A stretch of 19,114 nt of DNA from assembly GCA_946479905.1 (NCBI GenBank), contig CAMLIA010000066.1:1-19114 (forward strand). The letters are read 5' to 3'. Source of the stretch: an uncultured Frankiales bacterium. Lineage in GTDB: Bacteria; Actinomycetota; Actinomycetes; Mycobacteriales; SCTD01. Under the pieces are notes generated by a model. The model searched no databases. It had not been told where the DNA came from and saw nothing but the letters and a program-made list of their open reading frames with translations. The first letter of the stretch is position 1. The number at the start of each line of letters is the position of its first letter. Shown here piece by piece: positions 1-6,700 of this stretch. The position numbers and the translations under genes are program-made.

Positions 1-524
1 TGCCAGACGATGCTGCGCAGCACCCGGCCGCCGTCCAGCGGGAGCCCCGGCAGCAGGTTGAGGGCGGCGAGGACGCCGTTCACGACGGCCAGCCCCTCCA
101 GGACCAGGCGCGGGAGGGAACCGGACGCCAGGGAGCCGGCACCGGCGACCGCGACACCCGTGAGCAGCAGGGACACCATCGGGCCGGCGATGGCCACGGC
201 GTACTCCCTGCCCGGCGTCTCGGGCTGCTCGGTGATCTCGGTGTACCCGGCGAGCAGGCTGATCGTGATGCTGCGGACGGGGAGCCCGAAGGCACGGGCG
301 ACCAGGCAGTGCCCGAGCTCGTGCAGCACGACGCTGACGAGCAGCATCACCGCGAGCGCGACGCTGAGGAAGTAGTCCTGGCCGGACCCGCCCACCAGCG
401 ACGGGCTCGCGACGACGAGGTACGCCGGCAGCAGGAACCAGATCGGCGTGAGCATGATCGGCACCCCGGCGACGCTGGCGATGCGCAGGCCGGGACGGCG
501 TACCTGCTGCTGGTCACCTGCCAC
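1..524 (-). CDS. M50 site-2-protease-like membrane metallopeptidase (3' end cut by window)
   Basis: This is the N-terminal 174 residues of an intramembrane zinc metalloprotease of the site-2 protease (M50) family, which cuts transmembrane segments of regulatory proteins. HELGH at residues 68-72 supplies two zinc-binding histidines and the catalytic glutamate. LPLDGGR at 162-168 supplies the third ligand, probably Asp164. Hydrophobic segments lie near residues 20-40, 52-70, 107-130 and 140-160. The C-terminus lies outside the window; relatives of this type often continue into CBS domains, which cannot be checked here. The GTG start is chosen because an in-frame TAG lies 12 bases upstream and a TAGGCT box ends six bases before it, suggesting a leaderless transcript. 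The gene follows the 119-aa gene by nine bases. The natural substrate is unknown. Confidence 0.9.
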   Translation of the reverse strand, partial: MAGDQQQVRRPGLRIASVAGVPIMLTPIWFLLPAYLVVASPSLVGGSGQDYFLSVALAVMLLVSVVLHELGHCLVARAFGLPVRSITISLLAGYTEITEQPETPGREYAVAIAGPMVSLLLTGVAVAGAGSLASGSLPRLVLEGLAVVNGVLAALNLLPGLPLDGGRVLRSIVW

Positions 525-536
525 CCGACCAGCCTA
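525..536 (-). promoter_or_regulatory. Leaderless -10 box (TAGGCT) of the M50 peptidase gene
   Basis: On the minus strand TAGGCT (536-531) is followed by six bases and then the GTG start at 524. The TAG is also the stop codon of the upstream 119-aa gene. The TANNNT form and spacing match actinobacterial sigma-70-type -10 elements of leaderless mRNAs. No convincing -35 is seen. Confidence 0.45.
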
Positions 537-893
537 GGTGCCGCTGGGGACCCTCGCCGACCACGCCACCCGCCCGGAGACGGCCTCGGTGTACTGCAGC
601 ACGAGGCCGTGTCGCTCCGCGGTGCGCTGCGCGGCGCCCATGTCCGCGGCGACGCCGACCACCCGGCCGTTCGGCGCGGCCATCGTCACCGCGGTGGGCA
701 CGTCGGGAGCGAAGACGGCCACCACGACGTCCGCCGGGCCCTCGGTGACGATCTCGCAGGCCGCCGCGGCGGCGAGCGCCCTGCGCAGCAGCGGCGCCTC
801 GCCGAGCACCAGGACGCGCTGGTTGGTGCGCACCCCGGCCAGCGCCGCGACCACGGCGGCCAGCAGCGGGTTGGCGTTGTCGGCGGTCGGCAC
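534..893 (-). CDS. Hypothetical protein, possible degenerate Rossmann-fold/methyltransferase-like
   Basis: This encodes 119 residues that I do not recognise. Alternating hydrophobic strands suggest a Rossmann-like fold: VLVLGEAPLL at 27-36 with a glycine turn, ADVVVAVFAPD at 54-64, NGRVVGVAAD at 75-84, and a final pair around 97-115. This recalls the strand order of class I SAM-dependent methyltransferases, but the usual GxGxG motif is missing, so catalysis is doubtful. The GTG start is preceded by GAGG at suitable spacing. The gene is read just before the M50 peptidase gene, nine bases apart, so the two are probably co-transcribed. It is divergent from the RecB-like gene. A membrane or nucleotide-binding partner role for the peptidase is only a guess. 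Confidence 0.7.
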   Translation of the reverse strand: MPTADNANPLLAAVVAALAGVRTNQRVLVLGEAPLLRRALAAAAACEIVTEGPADVVVAVFAPDVPTAVTMAAPNGRVVGVAADMGAAQRTAERHGLVLQYTEAVSGRVAWSARVPSGT

Positions 894-970
894 GGCGTCA
901 GCCTCGCACCCGCGGCGCGCATCCGTGCACAGGCCCGGCGTGGGAGGACCAACCTGTCGCAGCCACGCCG

Positions 971-983
971 TACCGTCCTGGCC
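971..983 (+). promoter_or_regulatory. Leaderless -10 box (TACCGT) of the RecB-like gene
   Basis: TACCGT at 971-976 stands seven bases before the ATG at 984, and there is no good ribosome-binding site in the gap. This fits transcription starting at or next to the start codon. A -35 element is not evident. Confidence 0.4.
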
Positions 984-1868
984 ATGACCGCAGAGCTGCT
1001 CCCCGACGAGGTGCGGCTGCTGCCCGTCGTCGGGTCGCTCTCGCCGTCGCGGGCGGGCGACTTCATGACCTGCCCGCTGCTGTTCCGCTACCGCACCATC
1101 GACCGGCTGCCCCAGCCGCCGTCGTCCGCGGCCGTGCGCGGGACCCTCGTGCACGCGGTGCTGGAGCGGCTGTTCGACCTTCCCGCGGCCGAGCGCACGC
1201 CGGAGACCGCCGCGACCCTGCTCGCGCCGGAGTGGGCGCGGCTGCAGGAGGCCGAGCCCGACGTGGCGGCGCTGTTCGCCGACGAGGCCGAGCTGGCGGG
1301 CTGGCTGGTGTCGGCCCGGCAGCTGCTGGACGGGTACTTCGCGCTGGAGGACCCGCGCCGGCTCGACCCGGCCGAGCGCGAGGCCTACGTCGAGGTCGTG
1401 CTCCCCGGCGGGCTGCGGCTCCGGGGCATCGTCGACCGGCTCGACGTGGCCCCGACGGGCGACGTACGGGTGGTGGACTACAAGACCGGCCGCTCCCCCG
1501 GCGAGGCGTTCGAGGGCAAGGCGCTGTTCCAGATGAAGTTCTACGCCCTGGTGCTGTGGCGCACCCGCGGCGTGGTGCCCCGCCGGCTGCAGCTGATGTA
1601 CCTCGGCGATCGCGAGGTGCTGGCCTACTCCCCGGACGAGGCGGACCTGCTGGCGACGGAGCGCAAGCTGCTCGCCCTCTGGGAGGCGATCGAGCGTGCC
1701 GTGCAGGCCCGCGACTTCCGGCCGCGCCCCAGCCGGCTCTGCGACTGGTGCGACCACCAGGCCTTCTGCCCCGAGAAGGGCGGCACGGTGCTGCCGTGGC
1801 CGGAGGTGGTCCCTGATCCGGACGAGCCCGAACCCCGTCACGTGGCCGCGGCGGCCCGCCAGGGCTGA
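984..1868 (+). CDS. RecB/AddB-family PD-(D/E)XK exonuclease with Fe-S cysteine set
   Basis: This 294-residue nuclease resembles the C-terminal nuclease domain of RecB/AddB (PDDEXK_1, PF12705), which degrades or trims DNA during repair. It carries GTLVHAVLE at 53-61 (His57), GIVDRLD at 148-154 (Asp151) and VVDYKTG at 163-169 (Asp165, Lys167), in the order of the PD-(D/E)XK core. Four cysteines, Cys30 and Cys253/256/262 in CDWC and FCPEK, match the AddB-like pattern in which an N-terminal Cys joins a C-terminal triplet to hold an iron-sulfur cluster. There is no helicase domain, so it is a stand-alone nuclease, as in the Mycobacterium Rv2119-type protein of this neighbourhood. The open frame extends far upstream, but conservation and the -10 box support ATG 984. 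Confidence 0.93.
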   Translation: MTAELLPDEVRLLPVVGSLSPSRAGDFMTCPLLFRYRTIDRLPQPPSSAAVRGTLVHAVLERLFDLPAAERTPETAATLLAPEWARLQEAEPDVAALFADEAELAGWLVSARQLLDGYFALEDPRRLDPAEREAYVEVVLPGGLRLRGIVDRLDVAPTGDVRVVDYKTGRSPGEAFEGKALFQMKFYALVLWRTRGVVPRRLQLMYLGDREVLAYSPDEADLLATERKLLALWEAIERAVQARDFRPRPSRLCDWCDHQAFCPEKGGTVLPWPEVVPDPDEPEPRHVAAAARQG

Positions 1869-1881
1869 CCCGCGGCGGGTC
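1867..1881 (+). terminator. Candidate hairpin terminator after the RecB-like gene
   Basis: GACCCGC and GCGGGTC flank a single G, giving a 15-base inverted repeat that begins inside the stop codon region of the nuclease gene. There is no U-tract, which is common for actinobacterial terminators but leaves the call uncertain. Confidence 0.35.
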
Positions 1882-1930
1882 CTGCGGTGCAACACTGTCC
1901 ACAGGCACGCCCACGTGTGAGGAGTTCGCT

Positions 1931-2746
1931 GTGACCACGCTCGAGACCAGTACCGTCGACGCCCCGCCCGCCGACATCGCCGTCGGGGCCAACCTGGAGA
2001 TGCCGCTCCCTCAGGTCTTCGACAACGTCGAGGACGAGCGCATGCACCGCAAGGTGCAGCTCGCCGCGGCGTTCCGGATGTTCAGCAAGGCCGGCCTCGA
2101 CGAGGGGGTCGCCGGGCACGTGACGGCACGCGACCCGGAGCACACCGACTCCTACTGGGTGAACCCCTTCGGGATGCACTTCAGCCTCATCAAGCAGTCC
2201 GACCTCGTGCGGGTCAACCACGCGGGTGAGGTGGTCGAGGGCAACCGGGCGGTCAACGGCGCCGCGGTCGCGATCCACTGCGCCGTGCACCAGGCCCGGC
2301 CGGACGTCATCGCCGCGGCACACGCCCACGGCCCGTACGGCAAGACCCTGTCGAGCCTGCCGATGGGCATCGAGATGCTCACCCAGGACGCCTGCGCCTT
2401 CTACGACGACTTCGGCATCTTCGAGAGCTTCTCCGGTGTCGTGCTCGACCCCGAGGAGGGTCGCAAGATCGGGCAGGCACTGGGCAGCAAGAAGGCCGTC
2501 ATCCTGCGCAACCACGGCATGCTCACGGTGGGCCACAGCGTGGAGAGCGCCGCGTGGTGGTTCCTCACGCTGGAGCGGACCTCGCAGTCGCAGCTGATGG
2601 CCTACGCGGCGGGGACGCCGACGGTCATCGACGACGCCAACGCGGCCGCCACCTACCAGACCGTGGGCGGCGAGTTCGCCGGCTGGTTCCAGTTCCAGCC
2701 GATCTGGCAGCGGATCAGCAAGGACAACCCCGACATCTGGGACTAG
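1931..2746 (+). CDS. Class II aldolase/adducin-family protein
   Basis: This 271-residue protein has the class II aldolase/adducin fold (PF00596), which in active members uses zinc to cleave or epimerise sugar phosphates. Zinc-ligand positions are visible as HAH at 131-133 and RNHG at 193-196 (His195). The segment where fuculose- and ribulose-phosphate enzymes have SSE plus a histidine reads GAAVAIH (110-116), so the catalytic glutamate is replaced by alanine. The protein therefore belongs to the adducin-like subgroup, whose chemistry is often unknown. The start is GTG, with GAGGAG 7-13 bases upstream. It is followed 33 bases later by the alpha/beta-hydrolase pair. A sugar-metabolism role fits the glycan genes nearby but is inferred. 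Confidence 0.93.
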   Translation: MTTLETSTVDAPPADIAVGANLEMPLPQVFDNVEDERMHRKVQLAAAFRMFSKAGLDEGVAGHVTARDPEHTDSYWVNPFGMHFSLIKQSDLVRVNHAGEVVEGNRAVNGAAVAIHCAVHQARPDVIAAAHAHGPYGKTLSSLPMGIEMLTQDACAFYDDFGIFESFSGVVLDPEEGRKIGQALGSKKAVILRNHGMLTVGHSVESAAWWFLTLERTSQSQLMAYAAGTPTVIDDANAAATYQTVGGEFAGWFQFQPIWQRISKDNPDIWD

Positions 2747-2754
2747 GGCGACCT

Positions 2755-2767
2755 GGCCCACCGGGCC
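2755..2767 (+). terminator. Short hairpin between aldolase and hydrolase genes
   Basis: GGCCC and GGGCC flank ACC, extendable by a G-U and a C-G pair. It lies nine bases after the aldolase stop and before the hydrolase ribosome-binding site. It could weakly terminate transcription or process the mRNA; there is no U-tract. Confidence 0.25.
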
Positions 2768-2779
2768 GGTGAGGGGGAC

Positions 2780-4450
2780 ATGGCAGTGACGGAGCAGGTG
2801 GGCTGGGTTCCCACAGGCTCCGGTGCCGTGTTCGCCGGCTGGCACGCGCCCGCTGCCGAGGCCCGCCGCCGTGCGGTCGTCCTCGTGCCGCCGTTCGGCT
2901 GGGAGGCGGTGAGCGCGGGCCGCAACCTGCGCGCGTGGGCCCGCCGGCTGGCGGCCGCGGGCTACCCGACGCTGCGGTACCAGCCGCCCGGCGCCGGCGA
3001 CAGCGAGGGCGACCCGGCGGCGGCGGACCTGGAGTGCTGGACGGGCGCCCTGCTCGACCTGGTCCAGCACGTCCGGACCGCGACCGACGGGGCCCCCGTG
3101 ACGCTGGTGGCGCTCGGGCTCGGGTGCGTGCCGGCGCTGCGGGCCGCGGCGGGCGGCGGGGTCGACGAGCTCGTGCTGTGGTCGGCGCACGCCACCGGCC
3201 GGCGGCTGCTCAGGGAGCTGCGCGCCTTCGCCGTGCTCGCAGCCGAGCCCGGGTCGGAGTCCACCGCACCACCGCGCCCGATGGACGCGGTGACGAGCCC
3301 CGACGGCTCGCTGTGGGTGCACGGCTACCCCCTCGGGCCGGCCGCGCTCGAGCAGCTCGGTGCCTTCGACGTCCACGCCCTCGACCTCCGCGACCTGCAC
3401 CGCGCGCTGGTGCTGGGCCGTGGCACCCTGCCCGTCGACAGGAAGCTGGTGGAGGCCCTGCGCGCGGCCGGGGCCGAGGTCAGCAGCCGGCCGGGACCGG
3501 GGTACGACGAGCTGACGTCGGAGCCGCGGCTGTCCCAGCCGCCGCTGACCGTCGAGAGCGCCGTCAGCGGGTGGCTCGGCCCGGCCGAGGCGACCGGGCC
3601 GTGCGCGCCGCTGCCCACAGTGGCGCTCACGGAGCAGCGCCGGCAGCTCGCCGACCTGGACGCCGTGGTCCACCCGGCGCAGGACGCGGAGCTCACCGCG
3701 GTCTTCCTCAGCGCCGGCGCGATCAACCGGGCCGGCCCCAACCGGCTCTGGACGGAGTGCGCCCGCCGGTGGGCGGCGCAGGGCGTGGCGTCGGTGCGGG
3801 TCGACCTGCCGGACGTCGGGGAGGCGGTCGGTCCCGACGCGCTGCTCTACGGGCCGGAGGTGTTCTACCAGCAGCGGCACGGCGAGCAGCTGCGCGCGCT
3901 GCTCGACACCACCGCCCAGTGGGACCTCCCCCAGCGGTTCGTGCTGATCGGGCTGTGCTCGGGCGGGTTCTGGGCGGCGGACACCGCTCGGCGCGACCCC
4001 CGGGTGGTCGGGCTGGTCATCCTCAACTCCGGCAGCCTGATCTGGCCGCCGCCGCTGTTCGCACGAGCCTCCCGGCAGTACCTCCGCAGCGCCACGACCT
4101 GGTCGCGGCTGCTCCGCGAGCAGACCCTGCGCCGGGAGGCGGCCGGCCGGGTCCGGGCGACCTTCCGCGGCCTCGTCGCCACCCGGGCCGAGCCCCGCAC
4201 GACCGTGGACGTCCTGGAGCAGGTGGCCGCCGCTGGCTGCACGGTCGCCTACGGCGTGAGCCCCGGGGAGCCGGTGCTTCCTGAGCTCGAGGGGCTGACG
4301 GCGGCGTCCGGCGTCCGGCTCGTGCACTTCGACGGGCCGACCGACGCCCACACCCTCGCCACCCACGAGCTGCGCGCCCAGGCGGTCCGGCTGCTCGACG
4401 AGACCGTGGAGCAGGTGCGGGAGAAGCAGCGGGTCGTGGTCGCCTCGTGA
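2780..4450 (+). CDS. Double-domain alpha/beta hydrolase (paralogue A)
   Basis: This 556-residue cytosolic-looking protein has two alpha/beta-hydrolase-like halves, about 15-260 and 305-550. The N-terminal half starts with VVLVPPFGWE (33-42), but its nucleophile elbow reads ALGLG (111-115), so it lacks a nucleophile. The C-terminal half has AVFLSAGAINRAGPNR (307-322), an elbow GLCSGG (391-396) with Cys393 in the nucleophile position as in dienelactone hydrolase, and a likely catalytic histidine in DAHTL (His524). The family resembles hydrolases of the serine-aminopeptidase-like group often found in polysaccharide, exosortase-type and natural-product clusters; the substrate is unknown. ATG 2780 has GAGGGGG directly upstream. 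Its stop overlaps the start of its paralogue, indicating coupled translation and perhaps a heteromer. Confidence 0.88.
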   Translation: MAVTEQVGWVPTGSGAVFAGWHAPAAEARRRAVVLVPPFGWEAVSAGRNLRAWARRLAAAGYPTLRYQPPGAGDSEGDPAAADLECWTGALLDLVQHVRTATDGAPVTLVALGLGCVPALRAAAGGGVDELVLWSAHATGRRLLRELRAFAVLAAEPGSESTAPPRPMDAVTSPDGSLWVHGYPLGPAALEQLGAFDVHALDLRDLHRALVLGRGTLPVDRKLVEALRAAGAEVSSRPGPGYDELTSEPRLSQPPLTVESAVSGWLGPAEATGPCAPLPTVALTEQRRQLADLDAVVHPAQDAELTAVFLSAGAINRAGPNRLWTECARRWAAQGVASVRVDLPDVGEAVGPDALLYGPEVFYQQRHGEQLRALLDTTAQWDLPQRFVLIGLCSGGFWAADTARRDPRVVGLVILNSGSLIWPPPLFARASRQYLRSATTWSRLLREQTLRREAAGRVRATFRGLVATRAEPRTTVDVLEQVAAAGCTVAYGVSPGEPVLPELEGLTAASGVRLVHFDGPTDAHTLATHELRAQAVRLLDETVEQVREKQRVVVAS

Positions 4451-6003
4451 GCTCGGCGGGCTGGTGGGCACCCGAGCCGGGTGCCGTGCCGCTGGCCGTG
4501 TGGGCGGACGGCCCTGAGACGGCGGGGCACGTCGCGGTGGTGCTGCCGCCGCTCGGGTACGCGTACTCCTCGGCGGCTCGGCTGCTGACCGCCCTGCTCG
4601 AGGGCCTCGCGGCCCGTGGCGTGCAGGCCCTGCTGCTCGACCACCGGGGCACCGGCGACAGCTTCGGGCAGCTGACCACGCAGGAGCAGGCGCTCGCGGA
4701 CGTGACGCGTCTGGTGGCCTGCCTCGTCGACGCCGGCGCGGCGGTCACCGTCATCGGCATCGAGTACGGAGCGACGCTCGCGCGGGCGGTGCGCGTCCCC
4801 GGAGTCGTCAGCGCGGTCGCCGTGGCACCGGTGAGCGCCGGCCGCAGGTGGGTCCGGCAGCTGCAGCTGCTCGGCGAGCGCGACCCCGTCTCCGGCACCG
4901 TGTCGGTCGGCGGGTACGCCCTGCCGAGCGCCTTCCTCGACGACGTCGCCGCCGCGAGCCCGGCCGACGCGCCGCCGTACCCGCTGCTCGAGGTGCGGGC
5001 CGGCGACACCGACCTGCGCGAGGGGCTGTCGTGGACCGCGCCGGGCCTGCGGGCTGCCTTGGAGACCGCCGCCGAGGACGCCGAGGTGGACGACGGGCTC
5101 GTGACCTCCCTTGCTGACTGGGTCGCGCGGTCCGGACCGGGCGGCACCGCCCGTCGCGCACCGCTGGACCTCTCCCCCACCGTGGCCGCCGACGGCGTGC
5201 GGGAGACCTTCGCCAGGCACGGCCCGCACGGGCTGCCGGGGTGGCTGACGACCGGGGACGGGGACGACCGCGGGCTGCTCGTCCTCCTCAACAGCGGCAG
5301 CGACCCCCACACCGGACCGGGCCGGGCCTGGGTCGACCTGGCGCGCGACCTCGCCCGAGCCGGTGGTCCTGCGGTGCTCCGCGTCGATGCGCGCGGCTGG
5401 GGCCGCACGCCCCTGACGTGGGGCTGCGGACGGCCCTACGACGCGTCCATGGTCGAGGACTGCGCGGACCTGCTGGCCGAGCTGCGCCGTGCCTGGGACG
5501 CGGTCGGCGTCGGCGGGCTGTGCGCCGGGGCCTGGGTGGCGCTGGACGTGGCGCGCCGGGCCGACGTCGAGCAGGTCGTGGCGCTGAACGCGCAGCTGTA
5601 CTGGGAGCCGGGCGACCCTGTCGAGGCGCGGATCGCCGACACCATCGCCCGGCGCGAACCGGCCGCGCTCGAGATCGCCCGGGACGCCGCCGCCGGTCGG
5701 TGGGACCGGGAGGACGCCGCCGGCCTCCGCAACCGGGCCGGCGCGTGGCTCGACGACCTGGCGGCTCGGGACGCCCGCATCACGCTGGTCTTCACCGGCG
5801 ACGACCCCGGCCTGCGCTACCTCCGGGACCGGCTCGGCGCGCGGCTCGCGGACGTCCAGCAGCGGGCCGACATCGAGATCGTGCGGCTCCCGGAGCTGGA
5901 CCACGGCCTGCAGCGCACCTGGCTGCGACACCAGCTCAGCGAGGCGGTGCTGGCGTCCTGGCGGCCGACGTCTCGGTCAGCGCCTGCAGGTCGGCCACGG
6001 TGA
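4447..6003 (+). CDS. Double-domain alpha/beta hydrolase (paralogue B)
   Basis: This 518-residue paralogue of the preceding protein has the same two-half layout. The N-terminal half contains VVLPPLGYAY (31-40) and DHRGTGDS (65-72), but its elbow reads GIEYG (104-108), with glutamate replacing the nucleophile. The C-terminal half has LVLLNSGSDPHTGPGR (278-293), elbow GLCAGA (357-362) with Cys359, a possible acid in TGDDPG (Asp452/453) and histidine in LDHGL (His486), so a Cys-His-Asp triad is plausible there. The GTG start overlaps the upstream TGA as GTGA. The C-terminal 22 codons overlap the convergent HAD gene, and the low-complexity tail is probably dispensable. An esterase, thioesterase or transacylase role on a sugar or lipid intermediate is speculation. 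Confidence 0.86.
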   Translation: MSSAGWWAPEPGAVPLAVWADGPETAGHVAVVLPPLGYAYSSAARLLTALLEGLAARGVQALLLDHRGTGDSFGQLTTQEQALADVTRLVACLVDAGAAVTVIGIEYGATLARAVRVPGVVSAVAVAPVSAGRRWVRQLQLLGERDPVSGTVSVGGYALPSAFLDDVAAASPADAPPYPLLEVRAGDTDLREGLSWTAPGLRAALETAAEDAEVDDGLVTSLADWVARSGPGGTARRAPLDLSPTVAADGVRETFARHGPHGLPGWLTTGDGDDRGLLVLLNSGSDPHTGPGRAWVDLARDLARAGGPAVLRVDARGWGRTPLTWGCGRPYDASMVEDCADLLAELRRAWDAVGVGGLCAGAWVALDVARRADVEQVVALNAQLYWEPGDPVEARIADTIARREPAALEIARDAAAGRWDREDAAGLRNRAGAWLDDLAARDARITLVFTGDDPGLRYLRDRLGARLADVQQRADIEIVRLPELDHGLQRTWLRHQLSEAVLASWRPTSRSAPAGRPR

Positions 6004-6628
6004 GGCCGCGCAGGCTGGTGCGGGTGACGACCCGCGGGGCGGCCAGCACGGTCACGCCCGGCACCGACGGCACCGCCACCACCGCGCAGCCGGCCGCCTC
6101 GCCGGACAGCACTCCCGCAGCGGAGTCCTCGAGCACGACGCAGTCGGCCGGGTCCACCCCGAGGCGGGCAGCGGCAGTCCGGTAGGGCTCGGGGTGCGGC
6201 TTGCCGTGCTCCACCTCGTCGCCGGACAGCGACAGCGCGAAGGGGCCGTATCCGTGCGCGAGCACGGCGTCGACGAGCACCCGGTAGGACGACGACACCA
6301 GCGCCTGCGGGATGCCCGCCTCGGCAACCGCCTCCAGCAGGTCGGCCACGCCGTCGAGCAGCGGCGGGTGCTCGCCGTAGAGCTCGACCATCCGCTGGAG
6401 CAGCCAGTCCGAGGCCCAGGCGACCGTGCCCGGGTCGGTCGGGTGGTCGTAGTGCTCGAGGATGGCCGGCACGGCGACGTCGAGGCGGGTCCCGGCGATC
6501 GCCGCCTTCAGCTGGTCGCTCCAGCAGCCGCCCAGCTCCTCGGCGAGCGCCACCTCGGCAACGGTCCAGAGCGGCTCGCTGTCGACGAGCAGCCCGTCCA
6601 TGTCCCAGAGCACGGCAGCGAGCGGCAT
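5936..6628 (-). CDS. HAD-superfamily phosphatase (beta-phosphoglucomutase-like subfamily)
   Basis: This encodes a 230-residue soluble haloacid-dehalogenase-type hydrolase that would remove phosphate from a small molecule through an aspartyl-phosphate. All four motifs are visible: DMDG at 9-12 (Asp9 nucleophile, Asp11 acid/base), SSS at 112-114, HGKPHPEPY at 141-149 (Lys143) and LEDSAAG at 166-172 (Glu167/Asp168). An alpha-helical cap (about 15-85) follows motif I. The ATG start is preceded by TAGCGT six bases upstream, so the transcript may be leaderless. The last 68 bases overlap the convergent hydrolase gene. The substrate could be a hexose phosphate, since glycosyltransferase and aldolase-like genes lie on either side, but family members are promiscuous. 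Confidence 0.92.
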   Translation of the reverse strand: MPLAAVLWDMDGLLVDSEPLWTVAEVALAEELGGCWSDQLKAAIAGTRLDVAVPAILEHYDHPTDPGTVAWASDWLLQRMVELYGEHPPLLDGVADLLEAVAEAGIPQALVSSSYRVLVDAVLAHGYGPFALSLSGDEVEHGKPHPEPYRTAAARLGVDPADCVVLEDSAAGVLSGEAAGCAVVAVPSVPGVTVLAAPRVVTRTSLRGLTVADLQALTETSAARTPAPPR

Positions 6629-6640
6629 CCGGCCACGCTA
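6629..6640 (-). promoter_or_regulatory. Leaderless -10 box (TAGCGT) of the HAD gene
   Basis: TAGCGT (6640-6635, minus strand) precedes the ATG at 6628 by six bases, with no Shine-Dalgarno sequence between. The place where a -35 would sit (about 6657-6663) lies inside the 20-base palindrome described separately. Confidence 0.45.
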
Positions 6641-6655
6641 GTGCGGGTCCGGCCT

Positions 6656-6689
6656 GCGACACGCCGGCGTGTCGCGGGGCTGACCCCGC
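6656..6689 (-). terminator. Tandem hairpins after the glycosyltransferase gene; palindrome may also be an operator
   Basis: Two inverted repeats abut downstream of the glycosyltransferase stop. GCGGGG (6674-6679) and CCCCGC (6684-6689) flank CTGA. Then GCGACACGCCGGCGTGTCGC (6656-6675) is a perfect 20-base palindrome sharing two bases with the first repeat. In RNA they form a 6-bp stem with a tetraloop and an 8-bp stem with a CCGG loop. There is no U-tract. The palindrome covers the expected -35 region of the HAD promoter, so a DNA-binding site is an alternative reading. Confidence 0.5.
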
Positions 6690-6700
6690 TGCAGGCGCCC

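Noticed and set aside
309..983. Upstream extension of the RecB-like frame.
   Set aside because: It is low-complexity and antisense to the 119-aa and M50 genes. The nuclease's conserved sequence begins just after ATG 984.
1895..1903. CTGTCCACA, one mismatch from an actinobacterial DnaA box.
   Set aside because: A single copy in a short intergenic gap, with no cluster or AT-rich unwinding region.
3950..3970. Reading the serine of GLCSGG as the nucleophile of hydrolase A.
   Set aside because: In the small-x-Nu-x-small elbow the central position is Cys393. The paralogue's GLCAGA keeps the Cys but not the Ser, which supports Cys.
1838..4471. Long minus-strand open frame of 877 codons opposite the aldolase and hydrolase genes.
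   Set aside because: It lies antisense to well-supported genes. Its composition (Arg, Gly, Pro, His, Val rich) is what antisense frames of GC-rich genes give, and no motif was seen.
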